The notes under the pieces are model-generated. The model had not been told where the DNA came from, made no database searches, and saw only the letters and a program-made list of their open reading frames with translations. Position numbers and translations under genes: made by a program. DNA of 64,000 bases. Source: Rhynochetos jubatus. Taxonomy: Eukaryota; Chordata; Aves; Eurypygiformes; Rhynochetidae. Positions 1 through 10,975 of the stretch are shown in pieces (position 1 is the stretch's first letter; the number at the start of each line of letters is the position of its first letter). Where the stretch lies: NCBI GenBank assembly GCA_027574665.1, contig CM050651.1, positions 5,023,501 to 5,087,500 of the forward strand. The letters are read 5' to 3'.

Positions 1-3000
1 CGGCTTACATACACTCTCCAGCATTTGCCTATCTATAAAGGCATATAGATGACAATTCTGCCTCTGTAGCTCATACTGTTCAACCAGGCAAAATAAAGAA
101 GATTCTTAAACCGTAAAGGCAATTCTAAAACTATATAAACACACACTACATGAGACAGGGTAAAGATCTCATGGCTCTCCTACTGATTTTGTTTAGAATA
201 CACAAGTGCTCGTATCTGCTACAGAGGTCTTTGAAAACCTGTAAGAAATTGTTCAACTGTTGTTAGTAAAACTTGAAGCCTTAATGCAGACCTTAAGCTG
301 TTTTCTGCTGCTGTTTTCAATAATATGTCAATTACACTTCTTCCCTGAGAAACTGGATGATACAGCGCTGCATATCAGGGTGACAGCCAGCAGGCAAATT
401 ATAATAGGGATCCAAAGTTTGCTAAATGAACCTTAGCAGCAGTGAGATACATTTACTAAATTCTTTTTCTCACTCCAGGATAAGGCGGGCAAATGAGGAT
501 GGCTGCTCTAAAAAGGCAGGAAGTATAGCATCTTGAAAACCAGTATTATTAGTAAATAAATACACACAAGTACAGCTGAAAGTGACCACATACTGGTAGG
601 AGTGTATGACAACAGTGGTAAGGAAAAGTATTGATCTTAAGACATCTGTTCTACTCTGTTCTTTTTTTCCCGAAACCTTGTTTTAAAGTCATCAGGACTG
701 ATACCGTAGTCATGAACATAAAGACGGGAACATCAGTTTAATTACTTATGAAGATTCCTTTTCCATTCAAGGTGTCTTACAAAAGAATGTACATGCAACT
801 ATTTGTGCTTGCATGCAGTATCACTCCTCACAAGTAGGTTGGATTTTTAAGACACCTGCAAATTATTACATATGTATGTAGGCAGGCTTAAAGAAATACT
901 TCAGTGTAATAGATTTGTCACTAATAACAGCAACAAAACAGTCAAAACAACATTAGTTTCAGACATCCCATATCCAAATACTTCATACAGTTAGCTTGCT
1001 TTCCTCTTTTTCTTGCTCTAACCAACACTTTGTACGCTGCCTGCCTTCCTCTGGGTTACTACTACACCCCCCACCACCTTAGACTAACAAAGTGAAGTAA
1101 GTGCACTTAAGATGCACCTTCCCATCCCTCTGCCCTCAAACACAGTTACTCCGCCTTCTCCTTCAGTTAATCCCACAGCAACTCTCAAAGGAAAGCCTGT
1201 TTGATAAAAGCTCTGGAGTTGATTCATGTAACAAGCAACAGGAAATTTGTTGTGCAAAACAACAACAAACATCTCTCCAAAGGGAGAGGCACCCATGCAA
1301 CTTCATGTGTGTTTAAGAACTCCAGAAAAGGCTGTCTGTGCCCTGGTGAGAAGAGTGATTAGGATTGTTAAAGACCAGTCAACACCCTAGTGGTTCTCCC
1401 TTCTTCCATACCAGTCAAGATTATTTGATCACCACTGTCAAGAGTAAGTCTTCCCCAGTTAAGGATCTTCTCCCAGATTTATTCACTGGTTTTATATACA
1501 TATACCTCCACTGACCCAAAGAATCAAAAGATAGATAATCCCTGAATTGCTAAACTTCTCTCCTTCTCACTGAAGAGAAAATGCCATTTTTAAGTACAAG
1601 TTTCATCAAGAAAAGAGACAGCTAAGGGGCTGACCACATTTGTCTTCTCTGAGCTGCCACTGACACTCCCCCTGACAAATACGTTGTTTCTAGATAAAAG
1701 TCTCTTTCAGATGACTAATTATAAGTAACCAGTAAGCCTGTACTGTAATTGCTCATCAAGAACATTTTGTTATGCCTAGGGTGAGCACCAACATGTGAAG
1801 CAAGGAATACTGCAGGCTGAAAACAAAGGCATACTGTGTCTTTAGAACACAAAAAAAAATTGAAGATTTTGTAATTAATTACTGCAGTAATTAAAGTATA
1901 GAAAGTGATAGCAGGTGAAACATACAGTGTCTTGTTAGTAGTATGTTTTTATATACCATAATGAAGAAAAACAAATACACACATATTCTACACATGAAGC
2001 AGAACCAAGTTCAACACCTGCTCCAAAGCAATGTGCTTTCAAAACATTGACATTATGGAATAACACACACAGTGATTGGAGGGGACTGTTAGTTTTCACA
2101 CAGAGTGATGATGCTACAAACATCCATGCCCAGGAAGACAAATTTACACTCAAAGTGTGAACAGCAGCATTGAGATTTATATTCCATTTCACTACAGACA
2201 GCATTAGATACATGTGGCTGTAGGGTTTTCTGTGAAAGAGTTGCATATGAGTTTGATACACACTGATTGCTACCGGAATGCAGAGTCAATGCAGCAGAAG
2301 CACTTTTTTCCTTACAGTTCCATCACTGGGTACTTAAGGGGTACAGCAACACCTCTCAATGCAGTCTTTTATCTCCACCTCCTGCTCCCAGGTCCAGAGA
2401 TCTATACTGAACTGTTCCACCTCTACTATATAACACAGACCCCAGAATTTCAGCTGTGCCAACCCTGGAGAGCCTTTACAAGCTAAGGAGACACTATTAA
2501 GCAGCAGCCCAGCTTAATCTAAGTAAAGCAACCCGGAATGCATCAAATTATTCTATAAAATGTTCCAACGATAATTTTATCTGTCAGAAGTGTATTACGT
2601 GAGCAACAAAACCAAACGATTTTTCACGATTCAACGTTCTCTCATTTTTTCTTCCTTTATCTTTAAACAGAAGACAGGCACTAAAAAATATCCATATTCT
2701 CACAGAAAAATATTTGAGAAAAGACATTTTCAGCCTTTCAAATATGTCTACAGCTTCTTTTTCCAAATCCTCTCCAATTCTCAGCAACTTTACCAAACTG
2801 TAGCCCCCCCATATATTTTATCACACTAACTTTGGTCTCAGCAGTGCTTCTTCCCACTCTTGTTTGCTTGTTTAGTGTTCAGGGGATGGTGTTCACTTCC
2901 CTAGCTACTGTGCACTCCATCTGAGTTACCCATTCAGCTTGAAGGCAGAAAGAGTTTTTAAAGAAGTGTTTTTCCATCCAAAAGGATAATTTGCATAGGT

Positions 3001-3124
3001 GTTTCTTTTGGTTTATTTTCTTCCCTACTTGACAAAACTGCAAACAGAAGTTAGTTGAGTGGGACCAGCTTTTGTAGATTGCTTGATATAACTGAGATAC
3101 ACCTGAAAAGTTCCATGAAAAAGG

Positions 3125-3140
3125 CTTTAGAGCTCTAAAG
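3125..3140. repeat. Perfect 16-bp palindrome
   Basis: CTTTAGAGCTCTAAAG equals its own reverse complement. There is no spacer, so it is a two-fold symmetric site rather than a hairpin with a loop. No known binding motif is recognised. Confidence 0.9.
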
Positions 3141-4365
3141 AATTACAAGCCTTCCATCTCCTTTGCAGTTGAGACCATGCCCACTGTCAAAGACTGTTTA
3201 GTTTCATGGCTACGCTTATAACTTCGGGAGTTGCCTTTTTTCCCCTCCCAAAAGCTCCCTGACACTAGCTAACAGCTCCTCCTTTGTGATCACAGAGAAG
3301 AGGCAAACTCCTTCACATGCTTTCAAACTCCAGTCTGTTAGTAGATCATTTAATACCAACGTAGAGAAGTCAGCTGTGTTTTAATACAAAGCATGTTTGG
3401 TATCACTGCACCACTGATTCAGAAATGTATTTGAACTAGTGGCAATGAAAACCTATGTGATGTGTGCATGTTATGTCTGGAAGCAATACATGACCTGCTC
3501 CTGGGCTAACTGAACGGAACTATGGTTTTTTAGAAGAGATGGCCTAATGGCACTATCCTTGAAATCATGGTATATTGATACTCTTAGTGGAGAAGCATTT
3601 TTGTGAACCAATTGGAAAATATATTGGAAGCATAGAGAATGTTAAATGTAGATAAGTAGAAGAAAAACCACAAGTGAAAGTATTTTAGTTATGCTAAATA
3701 GAAAATTCTTCCTCCATTAACATGGCTGAGAAGGCCCCAGGCAACAAAATTCCTGAGATTACCTGTGATATTTCAGCCATGCCCACACTACAGCTCTTTT
3801 TTCTTGCCTTAGCCATGGAAACACTTTGCTTTCCACACCAACAATACAAACCTATATGATGTTTAATATTTAGCACCATAAGCTGGTGCTCAGTTGGCTG
3901 TTTGGTGACTTCCAGATGAAAAGTCAGCTGGAACCTGAGTCCAAGTCCACATCAAAACTGTTCTGCTGCTTTGACCGGATCTAACTGGCACATGTCAGCA
4001 GAGTTAAAAAAAGCCTGATTGAATCCTTAACATAATTTCCCCTATCTAATTATGAATGAGTGTGCACATATACACACACATGTAAGTGTGTCTCTACGGA
4101 TACAGAAGATGAGTGTACCAGAACACAAAAATGCTCTGGTCCTTATTCAGCTCTGTTAGACACAGGTTTCACCTCACACTTTTCAACCCAGCTGCCTACA
4201 GATTTTATACTCTGAGTTTTTAGGAACTTAATGAGAAGTGACACCTTCAAAGATGTCAAAGCAGAATTCTTTATAGGCAAAGTAAAAAGTGTGTTATTAA
4301 TATGCAGATAATTGGCACTAGATAGGAAATAAGACTAAAAAGTCTACATTTGCCCATGCTTCCTA

Positions 4366-4380
4366 TTTTTTTTTTTTTTT
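4366..4380. repeat. T15 homopolymer
   Basis: Uninterrupted run of 15 T. No retrocopy or CR1 sequence is visible next to it. Confidence 0.95.
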
Positions 4381-4643
4381 GTGGTTCTAGTAGTAGTTAC
4401 AGATAACATCTGTATTTTATAGCAATACCACAAGTCACAGGATAATCTTGCACCAATTGTTCCATAAGGAAATACACAGATTCTTCCTTCAGCCTTTTGC
4501 AGTTACATCACTCAAACGATAACCTCATACGGCCTTGTGATAACTATATTGTTTCAACATGGCTCGTAAGGCAATCCATAAGACCCCTCTTCATCCTCAC
4601 AACTGCAGCAGTAAGTGTCTATTACAGTCAGCAAAGACACCCA

Positions 4644-5229
4644 TGCTGGTTTTGGCTGAAATGCAGTTAACTTTCTTCATAGCAGCTAATGCAGGGCTGT
4701 GTTTTGGATTTGTGCTGGTAACAGTGTTGATAACACAGGGATGTTTTAGTCGCTGCTGAGCAGAGCGTACGCAGAGCCAAGGCCTTTTCTGCTTCTCACC
4801 CCACCAGCGAGGAGGCTGGTGGCGCACAAAAATCTTGGGAGGACACACAGCTGGGACAGCTGACCCCAACTGACCAAAGGGATATCCCATACCATATGGC
4901 ATCATGCTCAGCATATAAAGCTCAGGGAAGGAGGAAAAGGGGGACATTTGAAGTGATGGTGTTTGTCTTCCCAAGTAACCCTTACACATGAGGGAGCCCT
5001 GCATTCCTGGAGACAGCTGGACGGCCACACCTGCTGATGGGAAGTAGTGAATGAATTCCTTGTTTTGCTTGCACGCACGGCTTTTGCTTTACCTATTAAA
5101 CTGTCTTTGTCACAACCCATGAGTTTTCTCACTTTTACTCTTCCAATATTCTCCCCCATCCCACTGTGGGGGAAAAGTGAGCAAGCAACAGTGTGGTGCT
5201 TAGTTACCAACTGGGGTTAAACCACAACA
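4644..5229 (-). mobile_element. Solo LTR of an avian endogenous retrovirus
   Basis: Read on the minus strand, the element begins TGTTGTGGTTTAACCCC at 5229 and ends with a region matching the usual 3' end of this LTR group ('AGTTAACTGCATTTCAGCC', then AAACCAGCA) at 4644. The middle, with 'TTTGGTCAGTTGGGGTCAGC' and a passage ending in TTTATATGCTGAGCATGATG, also fits these LTRs. I recognise the group from its frequency in bird genomes; assignment to an ERVL-type family is from memory. No gag, pol or env lies beside it, so it is a solo LTR left by recombination or is truncated. The terminal TGTC is degraded at 4644. Flanks CCATG (4641-4645) and GCATG (5230-5234) match at 4 of 5 bases, which is weak evidence for a target-site duplication. 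The minus-strand ORF of 143 codons over this interval is LTR sequence, not a gene. Confidence 0.85.
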
Positions 5230-6420
5230 GCATGACCCATATTCTTCCATAATGCTGTCAGGTGACAGCAAAAGGAGATGAGAACAGTTTTCTGAAATTG
5301 TTGAGAAATGAACTCTAGCTTTCTCTATTTCTTTTTTGTGGTCACTTTGCATTTCTCAAGAAGATGGTTTTCATACGAGGGCTGCACTGCATCCTCACCA
5401 ATAACTACCAAAATTCACTAACAGAAGAAAAATTGTAGTGGACTAAAGGAATGAAAACAGCCACCTGATACTACCAGTATGTTAGCCATACCTTGAAGAC
5501 CTGTTTGAGGTTAATCTCCCATAGATGTTCATTAACTGTGTGTTCTCAGCTCTGTTTCTGTTTCATTTCCTGATTGATAATCTATTGTCTGAACTGTAGA
5601 AGCACAGAGTAAGAAAGTATAACACTTACTAAATTGGGACTCCAAATTAATTACTGCACGTGGAAGACTCTGAAACTATACTGAAGTTGGCAAAAAAAGT
5701 CTGTAAGTAAATTAAAAATGGTCTTAAATGTAATACATGATAGGTAAGTAGGTTTCAGGGTACAGGCCAAGTATTGTCCTAAAGACAACATGACAACAAA
5801 ATCTTTATTCAATAAACGAACAGTCCTTTTTCAGAAGGGGAAGGGGTTGCTGAAGCAAAAAGTAGCCGAGGCTTGTACTCCCATAATCAAAGCATATCAT
5901 ACTACATACACATGTGGAGTACATTGCAGCCGCACAGCCAGTCTCCACTGTAGCGCCTCATACATCTGAGTGGTAACTTGGACGCTTCAGGAATGTGCTT
6001 TTTACATAAGTAACATGCATACACATGCACACGCTTATCTGCGGAAGAAGCACACATGATCTCATGCTCCAGTATAACCACTGTATTTTACATTTACAAG
6101 TGGCGAAGCAATGTGGCATTTTACACGGAAGTGTTATTTTAGAGCATTGCAGGGAGTTTATATGCATATAGGCGGGTGTATTTCTGTACACACATGCACT
6201 CTGGTAGATGTTGTTAGATGTAGTTAAATGGCTTGTGAGTTAAGAAGATAACTGGAATTGTATTCCAAGCCAAATTGCAGTTATTAGAAGTAATACATAA
6301 TTTCCAGAATTTCTGTAACTAAGTGTTATCTGGAATATTTTTCATTATATACTGTTAAAATCAGATTTCTGGTTTTCTCAGATACCTAAGTGACAAATTC
6401 ATTTTTTGGAAACTGTTTGT

Positions 6421-6463
6421 TGGGTTTTTTGTTGTGTTTTTGGTTTGTTTTTGTTTTTTTTTT
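6421..6463. repeat. T/G-rich low-complexity tract
   Basis: Irregular TGGG/TTTTGT/TTTGGTTTG sequence ending in a T10 run. Low complexity, not a clean microsatellite. Confidence 0.8.
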
Positions 6464-6882
6464 AAGAGACAGAAATTAAGGCTTACTGCTCATAATGACT
6501 CACAAGATTTGATTTGATATCATCAGTCATCTAACTGTCATTTAAATATTCAGTTTTCAGGCTATTTTTAAAATGTCAAATAGCAATAATGAGTGGGACC
6601 GGTGACTTCAGAGGACTAGGCAAGGTCAGATTAGATTATAACCTTGTTCCATGGTCTACCAATGTGTATTTTATGTAATGTATGCACATACACATGCACA
6701 CATACTCAGTCACTTTTTAAAGGAAGTTTTCAGAGACTGAAACAGAGGCACATCTTTTCATAGGTAGGTTCAAATGACATATATATAAATATCCTTTTTG
6801 ATCACACTACATAACAACACTGTATGTGACAAAACATGGAGTTTCATTTGAAGAGCTCAGAAGTCATAACAACCCATATTGA

Positions 6883-7023
6883 TCAGAACTTATTCTGGAG
6901 CACCCTTTTCACATCAGATACCTCTGCCTGGGCTCTAACCTCGCGGAAGCCAAGGGCTTTGTCCATGACATCTTTACCAACTCAGTTTTATTCCACCACA
7001 TCCTTTGCCCCATCTTGTTCCAG
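6883..7023 (-). pseudogene. Possible decayed coding fragment, unidentified
   Basis: On the minus strand one frame reads LEQDGAKDVVE, then two in-frame stops (TAA and TGA within 6982-6990), then 32 open codons containing VGKDVMDKALGFREVRAQAE and ending KRVLQNKF before a TGA at 6883-6885. The charged, alanine-rich composition and CGC/GCC/CTC codon use look more like coding sequence than the AT-rich surroundings. There is no pyrimidine tract or acceptor before it. It could be a relic of a retrocopy or mobile element, or chance. No family is recognised. Confidence 0.2.
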
Positions 7024-7311
7024 TAATTAAAAGTAGCCTATAGCAACATTTTTGTTTACTGTGGTAAGAAACAACAGAAAAGTGCTGAGGTCTTCCATAA
7101 ATTTATACGTAACAAACTCTAGAATATAAAGTATAGTTCTTCCCTTAGTAAGACACCTAAGAAAATCCTTCTGCCCAGCTCATGAAATGTGATGTTCTTG
7201 CTTTGATTCTTATAGAACATAAGATTTTCATGAAGTATTCTTCTCCATAGACGATGTGCAAGTTCAGATACATGAAAACTAATCAAAGCTCCATGTTATC
7301 ATTTGACATAT

Positions 7312-8120
7312 TGTCGTGGTTTAACTCCGGCTAGCAAAATACCAGGAAGCCACTCTCACAAATCCCCCTCCTCCTCCAGTGGAGGGGAAGAACTGGATAA
7401 AAAGAAATAAGGAAGCTCATAAAATTGAGATAAGAACTATTTACTAATTAAATCTAAACCAATATATACAGATACTGCTAATAATAAGTAATTAAAATAG
7501 TAGAAAATATATAATGCAATATATACAATATGATACAATTTGTTACAATTTCCCACCATCCACTGACCAATGCACAGCCAGATGTTGAGGGATGAAAATC
7601 AGACCCAGAGAGCCCGAGACCCACAGCCCGAGAACGATCGCAGCTCGCGAGCCACGGCCTGAAGGCCGGAGCCCGGGAGCTAACACAGCAGATTCCGAGC
7701 AATACCTGTCAGTGATAACATGGCCAGAAAACTCTAAACAACCCACCAGCTCCCACATGAACGAGCCAGCACAGGAGTTGGCAAAGCAGCTAACACAGGA
7801 GGGTTAGCAAGTACCCGGGAGTAGACGATCAAGGGAGAGAGTAATGGGAAGAGTAATGGCTACCGGACCCTCCCCTGCCCAAGACCCGGAACATGACGTA
7901 CTGTGGAATGAAATACTTCCCTGGTCAGTCTGGGTCAGCTATCTGGACTCACAAGACAGCGAGAGCTGGGAACGCAGCTGCCGTATCAAAAGTGACCTTG
8001 AATCCAGTACAGGCCCAGCACTAGCTGAGACCTTATTAGTGCTCTTAGAGTCCAGAGGCATAGCTCCCTAGTAACCAGAGTAAAGGGAGTTAACCCTTTC
8101 CTGACCGAACCCAGCACACA
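7312..8120 (+). mobile_element. Solo LTR with perfect 5-bp target-site duplication
   Basis: Starts TGTCGTGGTTTAACTCC at 7312 and ends AACCCAGCACACA at 8120, so it has the TG...CA ends of an LTR. The sequence CATAT flanks both sides (7307-7311 and 8121-8125), a 5-bp target-site duplication. Both ends resemble the LTR at 4644-5229, and 'GGTCAGTCTGGGTCAGC' near 7923 matches its 'GGTCAGTTGGGGTCAGC'. The middle differs, with an AT-rich tract at about 7440-7550 and a CpG-bearing GC-rich tract at about 7600-7690. No internal retroviral genes are present. About ten CpGs survive in the GC-rich tract, suggesting a fairly recent insertion or GC-biased sequence. ORFs inside it are incidental. Confidence 0.9.
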
Positions 8121-9723
8121 CATATTGTTATTACTAATCATCCTAAGCTGCAGTAATATTTTGCTTTGGAAGAAAATATTTTCTAACATCATTAATCTTT
8201 TATATAATTTAGTTAAGACTTTTTTTCTAACCCAGGAAGAAACATTTTGCTAAACAGGCTTTAAGATGCAACCCAATGATTCATTAGGAACTCAATCCAC
8301 AGATCCTGAAAGTCAATAACAAGCCTTCCACCAACTCGACAGCAGCTTGGATGGTACTGGAGGTGAGGTCTATCCATAGCTCCAGACGGCAGACACATAT
8401 CTTAGTTTGTTACCCTATATTCTCCTTATGGTCAAGAGCAGAGAGGGGAAAAAGAGACTTACTGTTTATTTAACCACTGAACAAAAGCTTCAAATAGGAA
8501 AGATGACTCATGACATGCAATGGGCCTAATTTTTTCCCATTGGTCCTACAGAGAGTTTTGAGCGCCAGTTGCATTCTACAATTCTCAGATAATGTCAAAA
8601 CTCCCTCCTGTGTACTCAAGTAGGACAAATTAGTCAAATTGAAAGACATATACAGATATGTCAGAGCCAAGTTCCTGCCGTCAGTTAAAAAATTAAAGTT
8701 AGTAGGAGATAAGACAGCAACACTGGGAATGCCAGTGTCCATGATTTTGCTCATTTGAGTCCAAGATACCTGGTTATGGACTGAAAAAAATCCTCCTTGA
8801 GTTCAATATAAGCATTATATAACCCTCATGCTCTCCTTGTCCAAATTCCCCTGTAAAAAGTGGCATTGAAGTAAGTGTAGGTGGAAAATTATTAGACAGT
8901 TGAAATCATATACTGCACCGCTATTAACTGCGACTCACATTATTTGGCTCAAGGGCAGGAACTTAAAAATTATTTTCAAATGGAAAAACTGCATTCTGAA
9001 AATGCACCAAAAATATCCACACTTTCCAGAAAGTGTATGCTTTAAAATTTGTTCAGTCAAGTATGTCAACTCAGCCACGTTACTACTGCATAATCTTTGC
9101 AGCAAAAAGAAATGAGTTGCAACATTCTAATACATATTGTATATAACCTTGTGCTATATTTTGTCTATATACAAAATTACTGTTGAAATCATAGAACTAG
9201 TCTCCCCAAAATACCACCACAGAACAAATCAGTACCTGCAAAAAGAAATCTTAAAAGCTTTTTTGAAATACATTCAGATAATTCCAAAACATTATATTGT
9301 TACATCATTTAAAGGATGTACACTTTAGCACAATACAATTAACTCAATTGATGACTTCACTGGTTTTGCAAACACTAGTCCATATCTGGTAAAGTCTGTG
9401 AACCTAAGCAGTCTGAGCTTTCACTCATGAATTACGGCCAACATACCTATTAAAAAAGGTAAAGATGGGGATCTTTCTGATTTTCTATTGTTTGGTTGTG
9501 TGTTTTTTTAAGTGTACTTTGAGTTTACAAGCTAGAATAAAAAATAAGCGACAGCTGCTGCCGGACACAGTGGTGGTGTTACATCACTAACACAGAGCCA
9601 TCATACTGCTTGACACTACTCATAACAAGCGTAGTTTGTGCTGAGAGGCCTTAGTCTGAATCTGAGGATTATGCCAGGCCTGGATTAACAGACACTGACA
9701 ACTGCTTGTAGAAAGCTAGTAGA

Positions 9724-10334
9724 ATGTCTGCTTATACCTGGCTCAACCACAGTCAGATTCTCACTGCTCAGCCATTAAAGTTAGGTTTTGTAAATAATCA
9801 AACCTATAAAAATTATTATTTATTAGCATTAAGAGATACTCAGTTTAGTGTTCTTTCTGAAGCTGCTTATTGTAATACTTTGCCTTCAAAACTGGTTCAA
9901 GAAACAGTAAGAAACATAGTATCCTTATCTGCATTACAAAAAAGCAGTTAGATGCTTTACCCACCCCAGATTTCCCACATATAGGTCATTCTTCATTTAA
10001 ACTAACTTTAATAAATTATTATGAGAAAATACTATTACTCTTCCAAATAACAATAAATGAAAGTATTATGCTTCAGGGTAGACTTTTTTGTTCTTGATAA
10101 ATATTCAGCATTAGCAACTACAAAGTCATTACATGTTTTATTGTTTCTGAAAGCTAAGAATCGAATGCAGTCACAAAACGACAGAGGAATCTGTTGGAAA
10201 CCTTTCAAAGAGCGAAGGTAGTGTCAGATGCATCTATCCATCATATAACTGATGAGCATGGTATTGTAGCCACTGACCCAGTTGCTAAATTAGTCCTTAG
10301 AGTAAAATGCATTTATAATCAGTTAGAATTCTAA
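9724..10334 (+). other. Coding-like stretch in shifted frames, unidentified
   Basis: Three consecutive plus-strand open segments. The first (9724-9951) is 75 codons, starting MSAYTWLN. An overlapping frame then stays open to about 10100 (contains DALPTPDFPHIG). A third runs from a TAA near 10160 to a TAA at 10332-10334, containing RQRNLLETFQRAK and HHITDEHGIVATDPVAK. One frameshift would join the first two. This pattern suits an old broken gene or retrocopy, but AT-rich DNA also gives such runs by chance. No family is recognised and no splice sites are convincing. Confidence 0.15.
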
Positions 10335-10961
10335 TTCTATAAGGGGAATTAATTGTCCTTTGGTAAGAAAGGATTGATATTTTGGCTCTAATTTCTGGAG
10401 CCTATTCTCTTTTAATGAGGCTCTTCCTTTTTATATGTATGTTTATGTGATGATTTTCATCCTCAAATAGCATTTTTGGAAAATGCACAAACATTAGCAG
10501 TCCACAAAACAATACATCAACCGAAGAGCAAGATTGTTGAACTGCTACCACCTGACAGCAGACAAGAGTCAGCCACTTCCTTAAATTACTAAACACCTAA
10601 GAACATCTCCTTTTTTCACTTGCCTTTTTGCCCATTTCAGGAGTGCCTCAGCCCAAATGCCAGCAGTTTAGTGACTGCTTAAAGCTAATTCCAAAGCATG
10701 AACGTACTTCTGGCTACTAAGCTGCAAGGGCAGCATTTCCCACAGCAAAGCTGCAGCTCTGTCCCCAGCAAGCCCAGAGCCAGGACACACCTCTCCCACT
10801 AGCCTGTTTGCCCAAATTTCCTTTCTTTGGTACAGATCTGGGAAGCACCTGGGACACAGATGGATGGAGAGCTGGAGAGTGCTTCAAGCCCTAACCCTGG
10901 GAGTGTACATATAGCTGTGTGCTCAGGTTGTGCAGGTGATGAGCCTGGAGCGGGGTGAATT

Positions 10962-10975
10962 ACACACACACACAC
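10962..10975. repeat. (AC)7 microsatellite
   Basis: Seven uninterrupted AC units. Confidence 0.95.

Larger units (their letters stand above)
1..4643. other. Unique non-coding DNA, no gene seen
   Basis: AT-rich single-copy sequence. The open frames here are 60-108 codons with no recognisable domain and no consistent splice context, as expected by chance. A possible acceptor (pyrimidine tract ending ACTCCAG near 479) is followed by only about 45 open bases and a weak donor, so no exon is called. Small local features are a 16-bp palindrome at 3125, a T15 run at 4366 and a short CA-rich patch at about 4066-4082. Confidence 0.6.
5230..7311. other. Unique DNA between two solo LTRs
   Basis: About 2.1 kb. 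The two bounding LTRs face opposite ways and differ in the middle, so this is not the inside of one provirus. No retroviral reading frame is seen. It contains a T/G-rich patch at 6421-6463, a CA-rich patch at about 6676-6707, and a short coding-like minus-strand fragment at 6883-7023. The last five bases, CATAT (7307-7311), are the left copy of the target-site duplication of the next LTR. Confidence 0.6.

Noticed and set aside
4597-5028. 143-codon minus-strand ORF
   Set aside because: Lies almost wholly inside the solo LTR at 4644-5229 and is LTR sequence.
4644-8120. A single provirus bounded by the two LTRs
   Set aside because: The LTRs face opposite ways, differ internally, and the interval has no gag, pol or env sequence; only the second has its own clear target-site duplication.
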